Shown here: in pieces, positions 7,426 to 15,134 of the stretch | Layout: every line of letters begins with the position of its first letter | Numbering within the stretch: the stretch's first letter is position 1 | Source of the DNA: Scytonema sp. UIC 10036 | Lineage (GTDB): Bacteria > Cyanobacteriota > Cyanobacteriia > Cyanobacteriales > Nostocaceae | DNA length: 44,525 nt | Direction: 5' to 3' | NCBI RefSeq assembly: GCF_009725235.1 | Contig: NZ_WJFC01000101.1 | Location: 1-44,525, forward strand | Position numbers and translations under genes: made by a program | The notes under the pieces: generated by a model | Told to the model about the DNA's origin: nothing | The model's input: only the letters and a program-made list of their open reading frames with translations | The model's database searches: none

Positions 7426-8181
7426 ATGGTTCCTATGCCGGGACGCAGCCAAAGAAAGTTTGTTGCTCCACTCAATCAACCCCCTTTAGCAGATTTTAAG
7501 GTTGGTGTGGATAATGTTATTTTTTCTGTAGATACTGCCCAAAACCGCCTGCTTGTTTTACTAGTGATGAGACAGCAGGAGCCATTTTTAAATCATTGGA
7601 GCCTTCCCGGTACTTTGGTGCGTCAAGGCGAGTCTTTGGAAGATGCGGCTTATCGCATTTTGTCAGAGAAAATTAGAGCAAAGAATCTTTATCTAGAGCA
7701 GTTGTATACCTTTGGGGGACCGCAACGCGATCCACGGGAAGCTAGTGATAGTTATGGTGTGCGTTATCTTTCGGTGAGTTATTTTGCTCTCGTGCGATTT
7801 GAAGAAGCAGAATTAATTGCCGATCGCATGACGGGAATAGCTTGGTATCCTGTAAAGCAGGTGCCACAATTGGCTTTTGACCACAACGAAATTCTGGCTT
7901 ACGGACACAGGCGTTTGCGAAATAAGTTGGAGTACAGCCCAGTGGCTTTTGAGGTTTTGCCAGAAATGTTTACTTTGAATGATTTATATCAGTTATATAC
8001 TACAGTTTTGGGGGAAAATTTTTCTGATTATTCTAATTTCCGCGCACGTCTGCTGAAGTTGGGTTTTTTATGCGATACCGGAATCAAGGTGTCGCGAGGG
8101 GCTGGTCGTCCGGCTAGTTTATATCGGTTTGATGCTGAAGCTTTTGCTCCGTTTAAAGATAAACCTTTAGTTTTTATTTAA
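7426..8181 (+). CDS. nrtR: NrtR-family Nudix-related transcriptional regulator of NAD metabolism
   Basis: 251 residues. Residues 20-165 form a Nudix-like domain ('GVDNVIFSVD', 'HWSLPGTLVRQGESLEDAA'), and residues 170-251 form a winged-helix domain ('FTLNDLYQLYTTVLGE', 'NFRARLLKLGFL', 'GRPASLYRF'), the NrtR architecture. The catalytic part of the Nudix box (REUxEE) reads 'RILSEK', so pyrophosphatase activity is probably lost and the domain likely acts as an ADP-ribose sensor, as known for NrtR. It lies directly downstream of pncB-nadD and upstream of nadE, the usual neighbours of this repressor. It starts at ATG 7426; ATG 7435 is an alternative. Confidence 0.88.
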   Translation: MVPMPGRSQRKFVAPLNQPPLADFKVGVDNVIFSVDTAQNRLLVLLVMRQQEPFLNHWSLPGTLVRQGESLEDAAYRILSEKIRAKNLYLEQLYTFGGPQRDPREASDSYGVRYLSVSYFALVRFEEAELIADRMTGIAWYPVKQVPQLAFDHNEILAYGHRRLRNKLEYSPVAFEVLPEMFTLNDLYQLYTTVLGENFSDYSNFRARLLKLGFLCDTGIKVSRGAGRPASLYRFDAEAFAPFKDKPLVFI

Positions 8182-8212
8182 TTAATCGCTAAAGTCCTAA
8201 GGATGCCAAGCC

Positions 8213-8506
8213 ATGAAGTCTCCAGATAAATGTTCTGATATTCAAGAAATTCGTACTTGTATTGATGAAATTGACAAGCAAGTTATCTCCGCTCTGGGAA
8301 AACGATTTGCTTACGTCAAGGCAGCAGCTAAGTTCAAAATAAGTGAAAACAGTGTAAAAGCACCAGAAAGATTTAACGCTATGTTGCAGCAAAGACGAGT
8401 CTGGGCAGAAGAAGCAGGGTTAAACCCAGATGTTATTGAAAAGCTATACCAAGATTTAGTTAATTATTTCATTGACGAAGAATTAAAACATTGGCAGTCA
8501 AACTAG
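8213..8506 (+). CDS. PchB-like isochorismate pyruvate-lyase / chorismate mutase (AroQ fold)
   Basis: 97 residues, the usual size of the single-domain AroQ/PchB family. Clear family pattern: 'IRTCIDEIDKQVISALGKR', 'YVKAAAKFK', 'APERFNAMLQQRRVWAEEAGL' and 'LYQDLVNYFIDEELKHW'. PchB turns isochorismate into salicylate plus pyruvate and has weak chorismate mutase activity. From memory of the Pseudomonas enzyme, the Arg and Lys active-site residues are kept, while the position of Gln90 appears to be Glu here; the substrate therefore cannot be assigned. The gene sits 31 bases after nrtR and 41 bases before nadE, in the NAD cluster, although it has no known role in NAD synthesis. Confidence 0.82.
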   Translation: MKSPDKCSDIQEIRTCIDEIDKQVISALGKRFAYVKAAAKFKISENSVKAPERFNAMLQQRRVWAEEAGLNPDVIEKLYQDLVNYFIDEELKHWQSN

Positions 8507-8517
8507 AATTCTAGTTT
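8500..8517 (+). terminator. 18-bp perfect palindrome at the pchB-like stop codon
   Basis: AAACTAGAATTCTAGTTT is fully self-complementary and includes the TAG stop (8504-8506). It is followed by ACTAAATAAAATC, not a T-run, so it is at most a weak terminator or attenuator before nadE. With no loop it could equally be a dimeric protein-binding site. Confidence 0.35.
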
Positions 8518-8547
8518 ACTAAATAAAATCTAAAATTGAAAATTCCT

Positions 8548-10275
8548 ATGAAAATTGCGATCGCTCAACTTAATCCTATTATTGGTGATTTGCCCGGTAA
8601 TGCAAAAGAGATTCTGGAAGCGGCAAAAAAAGCCGCAAGTGTTGGAGCGCGTTTGCTATTGACTCCAGAACTTTCTTTATGTGGTTATCCTCCTAGAGAT
8701 TTATTGCTCAATCCTAGTTTTGTACAGGCAATGAATTTTTATTTGCAACAATTGGCAAGGGATTTGCCATCGGAACTTGCTGTTTTGGTAGGAACTGTTG
8801 ATGAGAATGTCAAAGCACATAGTAATGGCGGTAAATCGTTATTTAATAGTATTGCTTTGTTGGAGAAAGGGACAGTACAGCAAATTTTTCACAAACGTCT
8901 TTTGCCTACTTATGATGTCTTTGACGAAAACCGCTATTTTGAAGCGGGATTACAAGCGAATTATTTTTCTTTAGATGATATTCATATTGGCGTCACGATT
9001 TGCGAAGATTTGTGGAATGATGAAGAATTTTGGGGGAAACGCAGTTACACCACGAATCCAATTGCCGATCTAGCAATTTTAGGTGTAGATTTTGTTGTAA
9101 ATTTGTCGGCTTCTCCCTACAGTGTTGGGAAACAGCGCTTTCGAGAAGAAATGCTCAAGCATAGTGCCGTGCGCTATGGGCAACCCCTGATTTACGCCAA
9201 TCAGGTTGGAGGAAATGACGATTTAATTTTTGATGGCAGAAGTTTTGCCCTCAACCGTAAAGGTGAAATGGTGTGTCGCGCTTCTGGTTTTGAGAAAGAC
9301 TTAGTTGTGGTGGAATTTGATGAAGTGCAGAAAGATTTACAAGTGGGTTCCATTGCACCAAGATATGAGTCTGAAGATGAAGAAATATGGCACGCTTTGG
9401 TTTTGGGAGTGTATGATTACGTGCGTAAGTGCGGCTTTTCTAAAGTTGTCCTGGGTTTGAGCGGTGGTATAGATTCTTCATTAGTGGCTGCTGTTGCTAC
9501 TGCAGCACTAGGTCCAGAAAATGTCCTTGGTGTTCTTTTGCCTTCACCTTATAGTTCGGAGCATTCGATCGGTGATGCTTTGGGATTGGCGAATAATTTG
9601 GGGATTAAAACTCAGATTTTGCCAATCGGGAAGTTGATGGAAGGTTATGACAATACTTTAGCCGAATTGTTTGCAGGCACGGAATTTGGATTGGCTGAGG
9701 AGAACCTTCAATCCCGGATTAGAGGGAATTTATTGATGGCAATTTCTAACAAATTTGGTCATCTCCTCTTATCGACTGGTAATAAATCAGAAGTTGCAGT
9801 TGGTTACTGTACTCTGTATGGGGATATGAATGGTGGATTGGCTGCGATCGCGGATGTTCCAAAAACTCGCGTTTATTCAATTTGTCGGTGGTTGAACACT
9901 CAGGTGCGCTTCAGTAAGCAGTGGGGATTGGGGAAAATACCTTCCAATGCTCAATATATCATTCCAGAAAACGTCCTGACGAAAGCACCTAGCGCGGAAC
10001 TGAAACCCGGTCAAGTTGACCAAGATTCTCTTCCTCCCTACGATGTTTTGGATGATATCTTGGAACGCTTGATTCACCAACACCAATCCCCTGCACAAAT
10101 TGTCGCCGCCGGTCACGAGCCGGGGATTGTGGACAGGGTTATTGATTTAGTGGCGCGTGCAGAATTTAAAAGGAGGCAAGCACCTCCAGGGTTAAAGATT
10201 ACCGATCGCGCTTTTGGCACGGGTTGGCGAATGCCTATTGCAAGTAAATGGGTGGGTATGAAATATAGTTCGTGA
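8548..10275 (+). CDS. nadE: Glutamine-dependent NAD+ synthetase
   Basis: 575 residues from ATG 8548 (MKIAIAQLNPIIGDL); a TTG at 8536 would add four residues. The N-terminal half is a nitrilase-type glutaminase: Glu in 'LTPELSLCGYPPRDL', Lys in 'FHKRLLPTYDVFDE' and Cys in 'GVTICEDLWND' give the E-K-C triad. The C-terminal half is the ATP-pyrophosphatase synthetase, with 'LGLSGGIDSSLVAAVA' as P-loop and 'LLSTGNKSEVAVGY' as the deamido-NAD site. It makes NAD from NaAD with glutamine nitrogen, the last step after PncB and NadD encoded upstream. It is the last gene of the cluster, facing the convergent gene at 10305. Confidence 0.95.
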   Translation: MKIAIAQLNPIIGDLPGNAKEILEAAKKAASVGARLLLTPELSLCGYPPRDLLLNPSFVQAMNFYLQQLARDLPSELAVLVGTVDENVKAHSNGGKSLFNSIALLEKGTVQQIFHKRLLPTYDVFDENRYFEAGLQANYFSLDDIHIGVTICEDLWNDEEFWGKRSYTTNPIADLAILGVDFVVNLSASPYSVGKQRFREEMLKHSAVRYGQPLIYANQVGGNDDLIFDGRSFALNRKGEMVCRASGFEKDLVVVEFDEVQKDLQVGSIAPRYESEDEEIWHALVLGVYDYVRKCGFSKVVLGLSGGIDSSLVAAVATAALGPENVLGVLLPSPYSSEHSIGDALGLANNLGIKTQILPIGKLMEGYDNTLAELFAGTEFGLAEENLQSRIRGNLLMAISNKFGHLLLSTGNKSEVAVGYCTLYGDMNGGLAAIADVPKTRVYSICRWLNTQVRFSKQWGLGKIPSNAQYIIPENVLTKAPSAELKPGQVDQDSLPPYDVLDDILERLIHQHQSPAQIVAAGHEPGIVDRVIDLVARAEFKRRQAPPGLKITDRAFGTGWRMPIASKWVGMKYSS

Positions 10276-10304
10276 GCTCGAGCGGGATGGTTGGCAAGAT
10301 GGAG

Positions 10305-10628
10305 CTACAATCGCCTTCTATCTTGATAATCATCCCTCTCATCTCGATCGCGATCGGTTATACGGTAGTCATTTCTGTCCTCATCATCTCTGTCGCGAGC
10401 GCTCCTACGCTCGTTGCCCTCCTCAAAATTCCAATCTTTGGACTCTTGGTACAATTCAGACAAACCCCCCAAGCTTTCCACGGCACATTCTAGAGCGTCA
10501 AAGTATCCTAAAACAGCTTCTGCGTTATCCGGAGAAGTTCTCCAATCCAAGATTTCATCAGCTCTATCCTGTAACCTTTCAATCAACTCAATTTGGCGAT
10601 TCAGCAATTTTTCTATCCGATGATCCAT
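10305..10628 (-). CDS. Charged hypothetical protein with Arg/Asp-rich tail
   Basis: 107 residues from ATG 10628, chosen because GAGGT lies about ten bases upstream; the frame is open to 10724 but without such a site. The N-terminal half is predicted helical ('IEKLLNRQIELIERLQDRADEIL', here read in two pieces, then 'YFDALECAVESLGGLSELY'). The last 35 residues are a low-complexity Arg/Asp alternation ('RDRDDEDRNDYRITDRDRDE'), likely disordered. No recognised family. It is convergent with nadE, leaving only 29 bases between the two stops. Confidence 0.5.
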   Translation of the reverse strand: MDHRIEKLLNRQIELIERLQDRADEILDWRTSPDNAEAVLGYFDALECAVESLGGLSELYQESKDWNFEEGNERRSARDRDDEDRNDYRITDRDRDERDDYQDRRRL

Positions 10629-10802
10629 CGTAGTTACCTCAGTATTATTAGTTAAGAACAATTCCGATAAGACAATCGGGATGTAGCGAAGGAAGGAATG
10701 CTCCTGAATTGTCCAAGCACTCATTATAAGCTGTGGGGAGTGCCAATTTCAAATACTGTAAATCTACAAGAGAGAAACCAATACTGCAAGGTCTTTCGAA
10801 TT

Positions 10803-10912
10803 TTTGTAGGTTGGGTTGAGGAACGAAACCCAACAAATGTCTGTAAACGTTGGGTTTTGTTCCTCAACCCAACAAACGTGTTTTCATATTTTTAGGCAAA
10901 ACCCGACAAGTA
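10803..10912. repeat. Inverted-repeat interspersed element (MITE-like)
   Basis: GTAGGTTGGGTTGAGGAACG (from 10806) is answered by GTTCCTCAACCCAACAAACG (to 10878), with a second nested pair AAACCCAACA / GTTGGGTTT between, so the whole forms a long hairpin. A diverged partial copy with the same right-hand flank (GTGTTTTC...GCAAAACC...) lies at 35890-35967. It has no coding capacity. Confidence 0.75.
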
Positions 10913-10942
10913 TTGAGAGAGAAACTTTCTTAATTGCTATTT

Positions 10943-11408
10943 CTAAACGCTTAAAATTTGCTCAACAGTTAATTGTAACTCTGGAAATGTAGGGGAGATG
11001 ATGCGTTCGCGTAGCGGCTGCTTTGCAGCATCGCTACCTCTGTAGGCATTGAGTTGGTAAACTCCTTTATCATCTAATTGGTAAACAAAAACAGTGGGAA
11101 CCTTGGGTTTTCCCAGATAAACTCTGCTACCAATAGCTAGGTAGTCTACAATCCAATACTCAGGAATCCCCAAACGTTGATATTCGTCTAACTTATCGAT
11201 GTAATCATCTTCCCAGTTTGTTGATACGACGGTCAACTTCTTGGTCTAATTGTTTGGCTATAAAATCTGCTACATCATCGTGCTGTCTGGTTGCTTGTAC
11301 TCTGACAATCTCTCCATTTACTAACTCAAAACGACCATCTTCAGGATACTGCTCGATAAATTGCTCAAAGGTGAGTTTTTGCTTTTGGTATATTGGGGTT
11401 GTAGTCAT
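10943..11408 (-). pseudogene. Uma2-family (DUF820) endonuclease, internally deleted
   Basis: The N-terminal part (11408-11205: 'FEQFIEQYPEDGRFELVNGEIV') and the C-terminal part (to 10943: 'VVSTNWEDDYIDKLDEYQRL', 'GIPEYWIVDYLAIGSRVYLG') belong to one Uma2 protein but lie in different frames. The usual middle of roughly 60 residues, including the first catalytic region, is missing, and the junction lies near 11225. The Uma2 fold is PD-(D/E)XK; the EYWIVD block is retained. In the 3' part a palindromic repeat (GCGTTCGCGTAGCGGCTGC, about 11003-11035) is inserted in frame, encoding SDAAKQPLRER. A functional product is unlikely. Confidence 0.8.
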
Positions 11409-11443
11409 GCTTTTGCCTATCTAGTTCATCTGACTGTCCTATT

Positions 11444-11548
11444 TTAGAACTTTATAATTTTCATTATAAATCCCCCTGTAATAGCTCCATTAAGCATACC
11501 AAGTAAGAATCCAAAAGCGAATACTCCTAAACTGTGAATATTGTACAA
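11444..11548 (-). CDS. Possible 34-residue single-span membrane peptide
   Basis: TTG 11548 with AAGGA six bases upstream opens a 34-residue frame, which is one Gly-rich hydrophobic helix ('LGVFAFGFLLGMLNGAITGG') ending in basic 'MKIIKF'. It stands alone between the methyltransferase and the Uma2 remnant. It may be a genuine small membrane protein or a remnant; the size and non-ATG start keep confidence low. Confidence 0.25.
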   Translation of the reverse strand: MYNIHSLGVFAFGFLLGMLNGAITGGFIMKIIKF

Positions 11549-11590
11549 GACGTATCCTTAATTAGTCGTGGTAGTTTTGAAGAGTGATTT

Positions 11591-12571
11591 TTAGGAAAAT
11601 AAATCCAGTTGTTTTGAATCATTGTGCAAAATTTTCGCTTTTTTCTTGCCTCTAGCCGATTCCCATTCTTCTACTTTTCCGAGCGCTAAATCTTTTAGTC
11701 GCTTTACTGCTGGCTCAACATCACCAATTTCTGTACCCAGCCAATACCGATGCAACTTTTCTGCCGCATAGAATGTAGTTCCAGAACCCCCAAAGGGATC
11801 GATAACTATTTGTCCTGGGTTTGATGCCATAGCAATGATACGTTCTAGCATAATCGGAGCTAATTCATTCGCACCTCTTGTTTTATATTGGCGGTGTCGT
11901 ACTGGTGGAATGTCGCTCCACATTTCCTCTAGTTCAGTCCAAAAAGTTGCTTCAGTGCGATCGCCCGATGCATCTTCCCAGACATCTTCAGGAGTATCCC
12001 AAATATCCATCAAATTAATGCCTTGGGGATTTAGCTTTTTACGGTGTCCGCCATAATCGCGAATTTCCCCTCCACAATGTCGGCAAACTTGAATGGGTGT
12101 ATATACTTTATTGAAAACAGTGGGTTCTCCTTTCGTATAGTAAAGCAATCCATAGTGAGCTGGCGACATTCGCTTGCCACGAGGAAAAGCTTTAGGCATC
12201 CTGCATGCAATCCAGTGGCGAAAAAGCATACCTTTTTGGTTCAGGTATGCACCATACTCAATACACCATTTAGGCAAGTTAAAAATAAATAAACTGCCTC
12301 CTGGCTTCAAAACACGAATGCTTTCACTCAGCCACTGTTTTGACCATTCAAGGTATTCTTCGGATTTCATCTGGTCGTTCACACCTTTGCCGTAATCCTT
12401 ACCCAGGTTGAAAGGCGGATCGGCAAATGCTAGATCGACACACGTATCAGGAAGAGCATTTAAAAACTGGAGACAATCGCCTCGGTAGAGAATGCCGTAA
12501 TCGCTCTGATAAGCCTCTATTAAGTTCTGATGAGTAGCAGTCAAAGGCGATATAAGGCGAACAGAAGACAT
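11591..12571 (-). CDS. Solitary beta-class DNA methyltransferase (N6-adenine or N4-cytosine)
   Basis: 326 residues. Motif IV 'LAFADPPFNLGKDY' comes early (about residues 48-61) and the SAM-binding motif I 'VIDPFGGSGTTFYAAEKL' late (about 258-275), the order of the beta class. 'RVLKPGGSLFIF' and 'HWIACRMPKAFPRGKR' lie between, and a CRHCGG pair near residue 166 may bind metal. DPPF suggests an adenine enzyme, but N4-cytosine activity cannot be excluded, and the target sequence cannot be read from the protein. No cognate restriction enzyme is adjacent; the Uma2 remnant next door is a different class. It may be an epigenetic or anti-restriction enzyme at the left edge of the defence-like island. 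Confidence 0.88.
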   Translation of the reverse strand: MSSVRLISPLTATHQNLIEAYQSDYGILYRGDCLQFLNALPDTCVDLAFADPPFNLGKDYGKGVNDQMKSEEYLEWSKQWLSESIRVLKPGGSLFIFNLPKWCIEYGAYLNQKGMLFRHWIACRMPKAFPRGKRMSPAHYGLLYYTKGEPTVFNKVYTPIQVCRHCGGEIRDYGGHRKKLNPQGINLMDIWDTPEDVWEDASGDRTEATFWTELEEMWSDIPPVRHRQYKTRGANELAPIMLERIIAMASNPGQIVIDPFGGSGTTFYAAEKLHRYWLGTEIGDVEPAVKRLKDLALGKVEEWESARGKKKAKILHNDSKQLDLFS

Positions 12572-13015
12572 GGAAAGTTTTTTTACTAGGCTGTCACTAA
12601 ATTCTAATCAATATCAAGCCACTGTAAGAAGTGCTTGCTGGAATTTCTCTGCTATAACGCCAATACAACTTGCCAGTTTATGCCCAAATTTGCTTTGTGT
12701 AGCGATGCTTTAGTAACAAAGCCATCCCTGGCGCTATCGGGAGCCGAAGTTGAAGTAAAAAGTATTACTCAAAACCTGTAGACAACCCGCTTCCTTTCTA
12801 TAGAATCTTAGAGAGAAGCGAATGCATTAAGTATTGCATTTGTATAAAAAATAAAAATTTTGTGTAAGACTGACAAAATATCATAGTTATGATTTATACT
12901 GATTATTGTTACTGTGGCAAAGTATTAATCTATATTGATACATTGAGATTAGGGTGTCATTGACCAGTCATAACCTGTTTACCTGTTATCGCCTACTCTG
13001 GTCAGCATTACTTCA
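12572..13015. other. Intergenic region with a decayed fragment of the 18-24 kb gene family
   Basis: 444 bases with no gene. Positions 12615-12655 (GCCACTGTAAGAAGTGCTTG, then CTGGAATTTCTCTGC) match the 3' coding end of the paralogous family at 18950-23764 on the minus strand, so a copy once stood here or a fragment was transposed. The rest is AT-rich and likely contains the methyltransferase promoter and that of the gene at 13016. Confidence 0.55.
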
Positions 13016-13387
13016 ATGGTGTTGTATCAAGCACAATTATTTACTTGGTTATTAGCCTTGCTTGCCTTCAGCCAACCTGTTGCTGCGGCTCTTTCTGAAA
13101 GTCAAGCATTGTTACAAGGCTTAGTTAATTCAAAACAGTCATCAAATGCCAAATTATTTGTTTCCAATTCAGCTTTAGTGTCAGCGATCGGGAATACCAT
13201 AGGTAGCAACTTCAATGAATTGTTTGTCCGTATTGAATTTTTTTCTGTAGATGTAGATTTAAATAACGGTAGGAACAAGAAAGTAATCGTCTACACTGCC
13301 GCTCCTCAGTGTGGAGTTAAGGAAGCTTCTGGTGAGGCACAAATAGCCTTACTGAAAAGCAGAAGCAACGTTGGCTTAATATTGTAA
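13016..13387 (+). CDS. Hypothetical exported protein
   Basis: 123 residues from ATG 13016. An N-terminal hydrophobic stretch ('LFTWLLALLAFSQPVAAALS') looks like a Sec signal peptide with cleavage after AAA or VAA. The mature part is polar, with a single Cys ('APQCGVKEA'), and has no recognised motif. The 3' end (KSRSNVGLIL) is abrupt and the following 400 bases carry further short open stretches in other frames, so it may be a truncated gene. It could be the first gene of the plus-strand cluster with 13788 and 15135, but the gap of 400 bases argues against a simple operon. Confidence 0.4.
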   Translation: MVLYQAQLFTWLLALLAFSQPVAAALSESQALLQGLVNSKQSSNAKLFVSNSALVSAIGNTIGSNFNELFVRIEFFSVDVDLNNGRNKKVIVYTAAPQCGVKEASGEAQIALLKSRSNVGLIL

Positions 13388-13787
13388 CTTTGGTATATGA
13401 TTCCGAGCAAAGAAAATTTAATTGGAAGTAACATAAATTTAATGGGCTAACATACGAAAATATGTTCCAAAATGTGAGTTCCACGCCTACTCAGATTATT
13501 CTGTGTCCTCAATATGGTTCTAAGATAAATCTTGCTAAATCAAGGGGAAATTCTCAAATACGGTAGTTTTTGAAGGCTGTACAAGGATTTCAAGGTGCTG
13601 GCTGTACTGTTTCTCTGCTGTCAACTTTTCAGATGGCAACTGGGCGAGTACCTTCTACTAAGCAACAGATAACCAGAAAGCTTACCTCTTCTACTACTAC
13701 AGCGTCTAAAAAGTAGCTTGTAAAACAGCAACAATAATTTTAACTACCTCTAGCTTCTAGGTGAATAAATAAGTTATATAGAAAAAT
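13388..13787. other. Intergenic region with possible gene remnants
   Basis: 400 bases without a convincing gene. A 45-codon frame ending at TAG 13714-13716 (rich in Ser, Thr, Lys) has no ribosome site. The short inverted repeat CTAG-CTT-CTAG near 13750 precedes the ATG at 13788. Confidence 0.4.
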
Positions 13788-15131
13788 ATGAATTTATTAG
13801 GTCAACAGTGGAGAAAATTAGAGCAAGCTTTAATTGATGCGTTCCCTGATAAAGCATCATTAGAGCGGATGTTGTTATACGAGTTAGACAAAAATCTAGA
13901 TGAAATTACTGGAGGTAATGGATTAGAAGAAATTGTCTTTAATTTAATAAAAATAGGGCAAGCACAGGGATGGGTTAAAGATTTAATTGTTGGCGCACGA
14001 AATTTCAATAACGGAAATTTAAGCTTAAAAAATATTGCTGAAGAACTACTGTCAAATGAGGGTGTAAAATTAATACAACAACCTTCTGATAATCCTACAA
14101 TAGAAACCAGCACAATATATATTGAACGACCTCCTATTGAAGAAAAATGCTATAAGGGGATTTTACACTCAGGTGCCTTGATTCGCATTAAAGCTCCACC
14201 AAGAATGGGAAAAACTTTATTATTAGAGAAATTGCTCAATTATGCTAGAATTCAGGGTTATAGAACAGCGAAATTAGATTTAAAGCTTGCTGATAATTCT
14301 AACCTCAACAATTTAGAAACATTTCTGCAATGGTTATGCATAGATGTTTCTGATAATTTAGACTTAGAAGCTAATTTAGAGAAATATTGGAAAGACATTA
14401 ATGGATTCAATCAAAATTGTACTCGTTATTTCCAAAAATATTTATTATCGGTTCTAGAAACTCCGCTAGTCTTTGCTATAGATAATTTTGAACGGCTGTT
14501 TGAATATCCCGAAATATTTACCCAATTCTGCTTGCTATTGCGGGGTTGGTACGAAAAGGCTAAACAAGGAGATAGGGTAGGGAATATTTGGAAGAAGTTG
14601 CGATTGGTGGTAGTCCATTCTACAGAAGCTTATCCTGAGTTGGACATCAATCATTCTCCATTTAATGTTGGCATACCGATAGAGTTACCTGAATTTAACC
14701 AACAGCAAGTGAAAACTCTTGCTCTAGAGTATGAAGCAGATGAACAGTTGGGAGAACAGGGACTGAGTCAATTGATGAAATTGGTGGGGGGACATCCTTA
14801 TCTCATACAGCAGGCGATCGCTTGGTTAAGCTCGAATGGGGCAAACCTCAAAAGTCAGCAAGTTACCTTAGAGGATCTGTTGAAGCTTGCCCCAACAGAA
14901 CAAGGAATTTTCAGCGGTCACCTGCGGCAGCAATTGTGGAAACTACAGCATAATCGAAAGTTAAAAGAAGCGTATCAAAAAGTGGTGATGGCAAATGAAC
15001 CCGTGCGACTAGATGCGGAAGTTGGGTTTAAGCTGCATGGCTTGGGCTTGGTAAAACTCAAGGGTAATGATTGTGTTCCCAGTTACGATTTATATCGTCA
15101 GTACTTTTCTGAGCGTTTGCGATTCTTGTAA
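13788..15131 (+). CDS. EAD1 domain plus AAA_35-like ATPase, predicted conflict-system NTPase
   Basis: 447 residues. Residues 1-90 match the effector-associated domain EAD1 pattern ('LEQALIDAFPDKASLERML', 'NGLEEIVFNLIKIGQAQGW', 'LIVGARNFNNGN'), a death-like adaptor domain known from cyanobacterial conflict systems. Residues about 120-350 are a P-loop ATPase with Walker A 'APPRMGKTLLLEKL' and Walker B 'LVFAIDNFERLF', followed by the 'GGHPYLIQQAIAWL' sensor helix typical of the AAA-like/AAA_35 family. The C-terminus is a winged-helix-like region ('LHGLGLVKLKGN', 'SYDLYRQYF'). It is predicted to be cytosolic, recruiting an EAD1-bearing effector. The stop lies 3 bases before the next start, so translation of the two is coupled. 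Confidence 0.82.
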   Translation: MNLLGQQWRKLEQALIDAFPDKASLERMLLYELDKNLDEITGGNGLEEIVFNLIKIGQAQGWVKDLIVGARNFNNGNLSLKNIAEELLSNEGVKLIQQPSDNPTIETSTIYIERPPIEEKCYKGILHSGALIRIKAPPRMGKTLLLEKLLNYARIQGYRTAKLDLKLADNSNLNNLETFLQWLCIDVSDNLDLEANLEKYWKDINGFNQNCTRYFQKYLLSVLETPLVFAIDNFERLFEYPEIFTQFCLLLRGWYEKAKQGDRVGNIWKKLRLVVVHSTEAYPELDINHSPFNVGIPIELPEFNQQQVKTLALEYEADEQLGEQGLSQLMKLVGGHPYLIQQAIAWLSSNGANLKSQQVTLEDLLKLAPTEQGIFSGHLRQQLWKLQHNRKLKEAYQKVVMANEPVRLDAEVGFKLHGLGLVKLKGNDCVPSYDLYRQYFSERLRFL

Positions 15132-15134
15132 GCT

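Noticed and set aside
10272..10493. 73-codon plus-strand frame after nadE
   Set aside because: It is antisense to the RD-rich coding tail of the gene at 10305-10628, which has its own ribosome site.
11591..12571. Assignment of the methyltransferase to the HIP1-related CGATCG or GATC sites
   Set aside because: HIP1 sites are frequent here, but target specificity cannot be read from the motifs; the known cyanobacterial CGATCG enzyme is, as I recall, a 5-methylcytosine type, unlike this one.
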